Source: Nageia nagi (lineage: Eukaryota > Pinophyta). From it: a stretch of 64,000 nucleotides of DNA. Positions 56,548-64,000 of the stretch are shown here, piece by piece (the first letter of the stretch is position 1; every line of letters starts with the position of its first letter). A program made the position numbers and the translations under genes. A model generated the notes under the pieces. The model was not told the origin of the DNA. It worked only from the letters and a program-made list of their open reading frames with translations, and did no database searches. The stretch spans positions 27,466,001 to 27,530,000 of the forward strand of contig JBITNC010000001.1 in assembly GCA_050084985.1 (NCBI GenBank). The letters run 5' to 3'.

Positions 56548-59500
56548 TGTCACAACCCACCTCCAGACACTGTTTGACCTCGAGTACCATTGAGGATTTG
56601 AATGAATTATGTTTGCATAATACTATGGTAATGACAAGTTTGATATATGAATATTTATCATTATGATAATTTGATGCTAGCTTTGAGATATTTTGCAACA
56701 GTTCATAGAGTTGAGAAGCAACCCAAAGACCTTACAAACCAAAGGTGAATTAGTGATGGGAATGAAAGGATAAGAGGAGGAAATGATTGGCAATAAATCA
56801 CTGACATACCCTATGACCATTGTAAATATTGCACATGCATGTAGAATAATTATTGTGATTGTTGAATTCTTGATGAAAATATGTTTTCAAAAATATGTGG
56901 ATTAACCTTACTCTATAGGACAAGGTGACCATCATAGGTAAATATGTGTTTTCCCTTGTTTCGTATTTTCGAAATTCATTTTTTAAAATGGAGGGAAAAA
57001 TAGGATATACCTTTAGTTAAATTTGAAAATTATTATAAAATTAGAAAAATAAATTTAATAGCATAAAAGTTGAATATGAGTGTCCACATTATTGCCACAT
57101 AGGGCTAATAGTAAAAACACTATTAGATAGAGACTATGGTCTCTTTGTGATGTGATATGATATTTAAAAGCTAGGAAAATAATAAAAAAATGCCCCTACT
57201 TAATTTTGTATTTTTGTGTTAGATGTGGATAAGAGTTGACACTAAATTATCAGCTAATGAAAAAGATTTCAAAGTATTAAATGCCATTACCATCATTTCC
57301 AACATTAAAAAAACCTAACCCAAAATTATTGAGGGTGTGAGGAGATGTCCATTTGGACATATTTGAACCCCTTTAGCTATAAATAAAGGAGTAAAGTATT
57401 GGAAAAATATCAACAAAAACTACCTATCTATCTCTTGCTATTTTCATTTTGTTTTGGTTATTCTCAAGCTTGATGTAGAGTTACGTGAAGAAAAGAAGTC
57501 TCTCTTTTCTCTTCAAGTCAAGGTGCATTCTTTTATATTTTTTTTATTATTAAGGTAGTTCTATTGTGAGATATTTAGTATGATGTTTATCATAATGTTT
57601 GGTAAAGCTTCATAGAATTAATGGTTATTAGAAGTGTTGAACCATTTGCAGAGACATAATGGTTCTTTTATTTACAGATTGTTACCATGTCATTTTCTTT
57701 AAAAAGTAAAGGAGTGGAATTTTTTTTTGTTATTATATTTTTATTTAGATATAAGGGTGAAAAAAAATTTACATCAAATTTTATTATGATATTTTAAAGA
57801 GACTAGTAAAATATTCCTCCTTATGCCTTTAGTTAGAATTTAATGAATTTATTTTGACATAAATTTTATTAAATTCTTAATATGATTTTTATTATAATAT
57901 TTGATAAAGTTTCATATAATTAATTATTGATTGAAGTGTTGTAGCATTTAAAGAGACATAATGGTCATTTCATTTAAAAGTTGGTACCATGTCATTTTCT
58001 TTAAAAAAATAAAAGAGTGGAATTTTCTTTCGTTATTCTCTTTTTATTTAGATGTAAGAGTGAAAAACTTCACATATAAATTATATTATGATATTTTGAA
58101 GAGATTAGTAAAATATTTTTTCTTATGCTTTTAGCTAAAGTTTAATAAATAACATAAATTTTATTAAATTCTTAATATAATTTTATTATAATGATAAAGT
58201 TTCATTAATTGTTAATTGAAATGTTGTAACCTTTGAAGAGACATAGTGGTTATTTTATTCAAAGGTTGGTACCATGTCATTTTCTTTAAAAAGTAAAGGA
58301 GTGGGATGTTCTTTTGTTTTTATTTAGATGTAAGGGTAGAAAATTTCATGTACAAATTATATTATGTATCTTATGATATTTTAAGGAGTCTAGTCAAATA
58401 TTTCTCTTTATGCCTTTAACTAGATATTAATAAATTTATTTTGATATAAATTTTATTAAATTCCTAATATGATGTTTAGTAAACAAATATTATTAAATTC
58501 ATGTAAAAATGAAGAAAAATAAAGTAATACAAATATATTTTATTATTATTATCTAAGTTTGTCAATTAAACTAATTAGTATCTAATGAGGTGATATGTTT
58601 AATATTTTTAAATAAATAATTCAAAAACTCTTTAGAATCTGTATTAAATAAACTATGGTTTTGAGATTATGATATTGGTATAAAATTTAGTAAAATAATT
58701 CAAATGGTACCAATTTCGTTAATTAATTATTAAGATATCCAAGACCTTATTGTGAATGATTTCATTATTTAAGATGGATTAATAAATAATAGATTAATGC
58801 ACATTGGCCAAGTAAAGGAAATAATTTCTCCTGAGGTATATAGTTAAATTCATTTGCATAATTGTCAAGTTTAAAAAGGGTTGTCCTGATCCTCCTCCTC
58901 CTAGTACCTGATCCAACCATCAAGTTCTAAGGGAATGATCGATGTTCAATGCTCATTGTTTGAAGAATTATGGAGATGCTTAATGCTCATTGTTTGAAGT
59001 TTTATGGATGTGTTTCAACAAAAATACATATAATGACTTAATAAGTAACAATGTTATATTTAATTTTATTACAAGATGATGATGATGAGTTACCAAATTC
59101 ATTAAATTGTATTAGCCTTATGATGTATTAATATCTTGTAATAAGTTTATGGAAGTTATGTCATTATCGTATATGTTGAAAAATGAAATTTTGATATGTA
59201 TTCAAGCTTCTTGTAATTGATTATTAACTTAGAAATGCTTAATGAGGATTATGTTGAATGAATCTCTTGTTAGTATACTGAATAATAAATGAAGGGTAGA
59301 TGAATTTGCTATTTGTTATTACATGTTAAGTTTTATGTTTTGATAAATAGGAGTAAGAATTAATACTTGTTAGGTAGTATTCATAGGTGAATTAGGTTCT
59401 TAATTTTTATAAATCCAAAATTATCCCAACAACTTAGAATTAACCCTAAACTAGGTTCCAAATGACAATTTGTGAGCATTTGGGATGTCTTAAGGACCCT

Positions 59501-60315
59501 TAGAATGAAGTTGGATATCAATGGAATCCCATGATATAAAAGAATTATTCAACATTATTTTTGGATAAATGCAAAAAATGTAGTGAAAAACCTTCACCGA
59601 GTAAACCTACCTTGCTAGATGATAAATAAAAGGAATATTCTTTGCATGAGGACCACTTAGCACCACATTACTTTTGTAGTAATAGTGGCAAGATTCTCCC
59701 TAATAATTTGTTACTTTATGTATTCAAGAGATCTTTTAAAAACTAGATCTGTATATGAAATACAATGTGTATGAGATAAATAAGAAAATATGTGACTTCC
59801 TGTGTAAGCTATAAGTGAGACTTCTAAGTACTCCTCATGGGTAAGAATGAATAATGTTAAGCTTTAGAACATGTCTTGTATCCACTTTTGAAAAAATTAG
59901 TTTATGGTTAATAGGACATAGGTGGTTCTTTTTGTCAACATATTTAAAAATAGATTAGACTAAACAACCACTTGAGGATATTATTTAATATCTATGGATT
60001 CCCAATTTATGGGCATAGGGATGTTGAACGACATGGTGGGACTAGCTGATAGTTATGGGTAGGTTAGTACTCATATCCTATGACAAGTGAGTCAAGTGGG
60101 GATAGCAATTAGAAAAAATATTATTACCAAGTGAGGGTAATTAGTAGTCATATCAATTGTAGTTAGCAGATAGGGATATGATGATTGTTCCATAAGTGAT
60201 GGTACCCACTCATAAGGAAACTTACCTAGGATAAGATAATTGCTCATATGAGATGGAAATTTATTATTAGAAGATGATGACTAACTTAGTGGAAGTGCGA
60301 TCTATTAGGTGATAT
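56548..60315 (+). repeat. 3' LTR of element H, truncated
   Basis: Starts TGTCACAACCCACCTCC. Collinear with the 5' LTR up to about 60315 (equivalent to 51290 or so), missing the last ~320 bp. TATAAATA is at 57378-57385. Confidence 0.92.
57590..58490 (+). repeat. About 300-bp tandem repeat in the 3' LTR of H, 3 copies
   Basis: Units start near 57590, 57894 and 58189 (…GATAAAGTTTCAT…). One more copy than in the 5' LTR. Confidence 0.82.
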
Positions 60316-61361
60316 AGAACTACTTTAGAAAAATAATCTTTTCATACAACTCTTTAAAAATATTAAAATAGAACTACTTTATCTCAAGTATATTAAAAAT
60401 GTAAAGAATGCACCTTGACTTGGTGAAGAAAAAGAGAGACTTCTTTTCTTCATATAATCCAAGCTTAAGAATAAGCAAAACAAAAAGAAAATAGCAAGAG
60501 ATAAATAGGTAATTGTTGTTATTATTTTTTCAATGCTCTACTCCTTTATTTATAGCTAAAGAGGCACAAATGTGTCCAAATAGACATCTCCTCACACCTT
60601 CAATAATTTTGGATTAGGTTTACTTAAGTTTGGAGATGATGGTAATTGCATTTAATACTTTATAATCTTTTTCATTAGTTGAAAATTTAGTGCCAACTCT
60701 TATCCACACCTAACACAAAAATACAAAATTAAGTAGGGTCATTTCTCTATTATTTTCCTAGCCATTAAATATCATGTCATACCATAAAGAGACCATAGTC
60801 TCTATCTAATAGTGTTTTTACTATTAGCCCTATGTGGCAATAATATGGACACTACATTCAAATTTTACCTCATTAAATTTATTTTTCTAACCTTATAATA
60901 ATTTTCAAAATTTAACTAAAGGTATATCCCCTTCTTCCCTCCATTTCAAAATTTAAATTTCAAAAATACTAAAGAAGGGAAAACACATCTTTACCTATGA
61001 TGGTCACCTCATTATGCAAAGCAAGGTTAATCCACACAATTTTGCAAACATATTTTTATCAAAAAATCAACAATCACAAAAATTATTCTACATGATTTAC
61101 AATGTTCATAGGGTGTGTCAGTGAATCAATACCAATCATTTCCTCCTATCACCCTTCTATTCCTATCACCAATTCAACTTTGGTTTGTAGGTTCTTTGGG
61201 ATGCTTCTCTACTCTATGACCTATGTCAAAACATCTCAAAGCTAGCATTGATACATATTTTGATATCAAACTTATCATTACCATAATATTATGCAAGCAT
61301 AATTCATTCAAATTCTCAATGGTACTCAAGGTCAAACAGTGTCTTGAGGTGGGTCGTGATA
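60316..61361 (-). repeat. 5' LTR of element G, upstream part, and deletion junction
   Basis: From about 60322 it matches 41350-42414 of G's 3' LTR. On the - strand it begins at 61361 (TATCACGACCC, decayed TGTCACGACCC). The join to H at 60316-60322 carries TAGAACTACTTTA, which also occurs at about 60368, so the break was repaired with local homology or copied filler. GCATG follows at 61362-61366. Confidence 0.85.
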
Positions 61362-61366
61362 GCATG

Positions 61367-61925
61367 GCATAAAGTTATCCTTGAAATTTGTTCATATTGC
61401 TTTCTATTGAGCATAGAGCAATATATTATCATTATTTCATTCCTACTTTTCATTTAACATGGGGAAAGGTTTATCATCTATTTCTCCATTTCTTTCATTT
61501 AGCATAGGGTAAAGTTATCCTTAGTAGACCTTTCTTTCTATTCAGCATAAGGCAAGGCCATCATCATCCTTTATCATATTATTTTACAATAAGGTCATTG
61601 CTAACATTATTTTTGCTTTACTTTCTATTCAAAATAATGTAAAGTTTCTTTTGATGGCATGATTATGTCTTTGATTTTGATGCACCTTGATTCTTGATCA
61701 TCTAGCATTTATCCCTTAGCATGTGGTAGGTATGCATACCTCCACATCCTCTTAATGTGAATAAAACATCATTTGTAATTGATCATCAATTATCATTAAT
61801 ATTTTATTGATCACTATATTTTTATCATTATATCTATTGATCATCATTTCATCATCATCAATTTTCCCCTTTAGCTTTTGAGTTGAGTTTCACACCTTGT
61901 GAAACTTGCCTCAAAAGGGGGCATC
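61367..61925 (+). other. Interior of element F, right part: degenerate short repeats and polypurine tract
   Basis: A loosely repeated motif (TTTCATTTAGCATAGGGTAAAG, TTTCTATTCAGCATAAGGCAAGG and similar) recurs between 61390 and 61680 and also at the left side of G (about 37760-37787). No gene. AAAAGGGGG at 61913-61921 is the likely polypurine tract of F. Confidence 0.5.
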
Positions 61926-62728
61926 TATAAGCACCTCAAAATCACCTTTTTTCCTCAATCATTTTGCATTTGGATGCTTCTACTCCATCATAACTATTTT
62001 TGACCTTACATGTCAAGCATTAAATAGGTATACTAGTTTCCCTAACCTATTAACTGATTAACTTGCTAATCAAATGACTAACTAGGTCAACTTGCCTACC
62101 AATATGATGCTTGATCTATAAAGTTAAATTTGAAATGTTATTTTCCCTCTCTTGATCATTTGTATCATTTTGTATCTTGACTGTTACCCACCTTCCCCAC
62201 TCATCCAACTAAAGCCTTGAGCACTATTCCAATCCCTAATCAACTCTAGCATATCCCATAACATGTCTTGATCTTTCTTATAGGTGTTGGAGAGCATTGG
62301 GATTTATTTTGGAGCATTGGTCTACTTGTATCCTTTATATATAACATTTCTATGCATTTGTATGAGAATGTAGCATATTGTTAGGCTAGATTCATGGTAG
62401 TTTATCTTGTTTTGATCATTTTATCATTGTGTTAGCATAGCATGAGCATATCATATTGCATTGTAGATATTACCTTGTCTTCTAATTCCCATTTTATTAT
62501 GGTATAGGGGGTATACATTCCATCAAGGAGGTTGAAAACCTCTCTTTGAGCACATTCTAGGGTATTAAGCGACTAGGGTGTTGAGATCTCCATTAACATT
62601 TATTTTCTTACAGGTCTATATATCAAGACCACACTACCATCATTTTTCACAATATAAAATCTAAAATAAGCATTGGTGGTGCAACCTTGATTCTGCCCTT
62701 AGTTGAAGGATTGCTCCCTTTGGTTCCA
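61926..62728 (+). repeat. 3' LTR of element F, uninterrupted
   Basis: Aligns with 26496-26767 joined to 34757-35313. It starts TATAAGCACCTCAAAATCACC (the TG has become TA). It contains the unoccupied TTACC site of element E near 62184. The right boundary is uncertain by about 10 bp. Confidence 0.65.
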
Positions 62729-62822
62729 TCTAAAATATATGCATAAACAAAGGAATCAAAATTAAATATCACATACACTTATGGTATCATTAGCAACAAG
62801 TATTTATTACCATATTTATAAA
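62729..62822. other. Short flank between element F and the 521-bp array
   Basis: Nothing recognised. Confidence 0.5.
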
Positions 62823-63175
62823 TATGCCAAACCACAATTCATTTTCACAATCACAATTTGCAATCCTAAGCTTTGGTCTAAGGGCAAACTAGTGCAATTT
62901 AGGGTTATGGTCCAGGTTTATTATTCTATATCAACATTGTAGTGAATATTTATTATTATTTCTCAATATATCACAATGAAGGAGGGACATAGAGCTCTAG
63001 TTACTCATTATTTTAGTGAGGAACAAGAGGTATAAAAATTTCTACATTTTTCTTATTTATACATATAATTGAACAATTTTCGTGAATCAATTTTGCAAAT
63101 CAAGCAAGTTTTTATCAAGTTTAGAAAAATATTAATCAAGTAAGAAAATAAAGTGTATGGCCTCTTGTTACAAGC

Positions 63176-63463
63176 ATGAAAGAAAATAAAATTTATTTTT
63201 ATTGTAAAAGTAGGAAAAAACCTAGATGGGTTGTTCCTTTTTTGAGCAAATTTAATAAACTTTTGGGTGATGTCACTCCATTACAAGTGTCATTGCTGAT
63301 TCACTATGTAAATAAAGGTTCAAAAACTTATAAAAATATAAACTATGCCAAACCACAATTCATTTTCACAATCACACTTTGCAATCCTAAGCTTTGGTCT
63401 AAGGGCAAACTAGTGCAATTTAGGGTTATGGTCCAGGTTTATTATTCTATATCAACATTGTAG
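63176..63463 (+). CDS. Unrecognised 95-codon ORF in the 521-bp repeat, copy 1
   Basis: I do not recognise the product. It is basic: residues 1-20 include CKSRKKPRW, then WVVPFLSKFNKLLGDVTPLQVSLLIHYVNKG, YAKPQFIFT and KLWSKGKLVQFRVM. No signal peptide, metal-binding pattern or known domain is evident. The Met is the first in the frame after a TAA about 33 bases upstream. The ORF spans the repeat boundary at 63343/63344, so it exists only because the unit is tandem; a single unit would encode it only when circularly permuted. That makes a conserved protein less likely, though transcribed satellites exist. Confidence 0.25.
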   Translation: MKENKIYFYCKSRKKPRWVVPFLSKFNKLLGDVTPLQVSLLIHYVNKGSKTYKNINYAKPQFIFTITLCNPKLWSKGKLVQFRVMVQVYYSISTL

Positions 63464-63696
63464 TGAATATTTATTATTATTTCTCAATATATCACAATGA
63501 AGGAGGGACATAGAGCTCTAGTTACTCATTATTTTAGTGAGGAACAAGAGGTATAAAAATTTCTACATTTTTCTTATTTGTACATATAATTGAACAATTT
63601 TCGTGAATCAATTTTGCAAATCAAGCAAGTTTTTATCAAGTTTAGAAAAATATTAATCAAGTAAGAAAATAAAGTGTATGGCCTCTTGTTACAAAC

Positions 63697-63984
63697 ATGA
63701 AAGAAAATAAAATTTATTTTTATTGTAAAAGTAGGAAAAAACCTAGATGGGTTGTTCCTTTTTTGAGCAAATTTAATAAACTTTTGGGTGATGTCACTCC
63801 ATTACAAGTGTCATTGCTGATTCACTATGTAAATAAAGGTTCAAAAACTTATAAAAATATAAACTATGCCAAACCACAATTCATTTTCACAATCACACTT
63901 TGCAATCCTAAGCTTTGGTCTAAGGGCAAACTAGTGCAATTTAGGGTTATGGTCCAGGTTTATTATTCTATATCAACATTGTAG
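63697..63984 (+). CDS. Unrecognised 95-codon ORF in the 521-bp repeat, copy 2
   Basis: Identical protein to the ORF at 63176-63463, offset by 521 bp. The nearby CAAGC/CAAAC difference falls just upstream of the ATG. Its identity reflects recent duplication and is not evidence of selection. It crosses from the second into the third repeat copy at 63864/63865. Confidence 0.25.
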   Translation: MKENKIYFYCKSRKKPRWVVPFLSKFNKLLGDVTPLQVSLLIHYVNKGSKTYKNINYAKPQFIFTITLCNPKLWSKGKLVQFRVMVQVYYSISTL

Positions 63985-64000
63985 TGAATATTTATTATTA

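Larger units (their letters stand above)
47801..60315 (+). mobile_element. Element H: chromovirus (Ty3/gypsy) inserted in the 5' LTR of G
   Basis: 5' LTR 47801-51602, Met primer-binding site, gag, protease, RT, RNase H, integrase and chromodomain, polypurine tract, then a 3' LTR truncated at about 60315. The terminal ~320 bp of the 3' LTR and its target-site duplication are gone, together with about 1.6 kb of the adjoining G LTR. Domain order with integrase last and a chromodomain at the end defines a chromovirus. It is closely related to G (shared LTR start, primer site, polypurine tract and protein sequence), yet the middle of the LTR differs. Stops and shifts make it inactive. Confidence 0.92.
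37788..61361 (-). mobile_element. Element G: chromovirus (Ty3/gypsy) with giant LTRs and a deleted RT, split by element H
   Basis: Flanked by a perfect GCATG target-site duplication (37783-37787 and 61362-61366). Read on the - strand it has a 5' LTR (60322-61361 plus 45853-47800, split by H), an initiator-Met-like primer site, gag, protease, an integrase with chromodomain-like end, a polypurine tract and a full 3' LTR of 4.6 kb. The whole RT and most of RNase H are missing by internal deletion. Without H it is about 11 kb. Large LTRs, a Met primer and a chromodomain fit the Tekay/Del-type chromoviruses, though the lineage is inferred. Confidence 0.88.
26496..62728 (+). mobile_element. Element F: eroded LTR element, outermost layer of the right nest
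   Basis: The split segment 26496-26767 plus 34757-35313 aligns with the uninterrupted segment 61926-62728 in the same orientation, from TGTAAGCACCTCAAAATCACC to GGTGCATC/GTTCCATC. A polypurine run AAAAGGGGG at 61913-61921 sits just upstream of the right copy, as before a 3' LTR on the + strand. The length after removing E and G is only about 4.7 kb, with no recognisable gag-pol, so the interior is either deleted or non-coding. A clear target-site duplication is not established. Confidence 0.6.
62823..64000 (+). repeat. 521-bp tandem array, at least 2.26 copies, continuing past the window
   Basis: TATGCCAAACCACAATTC recurs at 62823, 63344 and 63865, exactly 521 bp apart. Copy 1 (62823-63343) and copy 2 (63344-63864) differ at only about three positions that I can see (AATTTGC/ACTTTGC, TTTATAC/TTTGTAC, CAAGC/CAAAC). 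Much younger-looking than any LTR pair here. Could be the edge of a satellite array or a recent local duplication. Confidence 0.95.

Noticed and set aside
62823-64000. The 521-bp repeats as an LTR pair
   Set aside because: They are directly adjacent with no interior, and three copies begin at an exact period, so this is a tandem array.
1-64000. tRNA or rRNA genes
   Set aside because: No cloverleaf with intact A and B boxes or rRNA-like block was noticed; the only tRNA-related sequences are primer-binding sites.

Overview
The window looks like intergenic DNA from a large, repeat-rich seed-plant genome. It is AT-rich, carries plant-type Ty3/gypsy and Ty1/copia pol proteins, and has LTR retrotransposons stacked inside one another with heavily decayed frames. 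A gymnosperm would fit the age and size of the nest, but nothing proves it. I see no intact host gene, tRNA, rRNA or CRISPR array. Almost all recognisable coding sequence is broken retrotransposon protein. All boundaries were set by eye by aligning repeats against each other.

Left nest (1-25.4 kb). A LINE reverse-transcriptase scrap and a long (TA)n tract are followed by element A, a Tat-like gypsy gag-protease remnant on the + strand. A is interrupted by element B (3165-24790, - strand), a gypsy element of the Tat type with two RNase H domains. B is split in its pol gene by element C (7159-20708, + strand). C has 2-kb LTRs carrying a 100-bp minisatellite, gag and protease, no recognisable reverse transcriptase, and extra unrecognised ORFs. 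C also contains a copia-like LTR remnant D and three small minisatellites.

Right nest (26.5-62.7 kb). Element F is an eroded LTR pair (26496-35313 and 61926-62728). Its left LTR is split by element E (26768-34751, + strand), a complete but dead Ty1/copia element with perfect target-site duplications. Its interior is split by element G (37788-61361, - strand), a chromodomain gypsy element (chromovirus) with giant LTRs and a deleted reverse transcriptase. The 5' LTR of G was in turn hit by element H (47801 to about 60315, + strand), a related chromovirus with a nearly full gag-pol and a terminal chromodomain. G and H lie in opposite directions, so kilobase-scale inverted repeats result.

Right edge (62.8-64.0 kb). 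A head-to-tail array of a 521-bp unit, nearly identical between copies, runs off the window. It carries a 95-codon ORF I do not recognise.

Inferred order of events: A, then B, C and D on the left; F, then E and G, then H and a later deletion on the right. The 521-bp array is the least diverged repeat in the window. No gene here is expected to work in a host pathway. The functional story is retroelement replication, its decay, and possible small-RNA production from the inverted LTRs.
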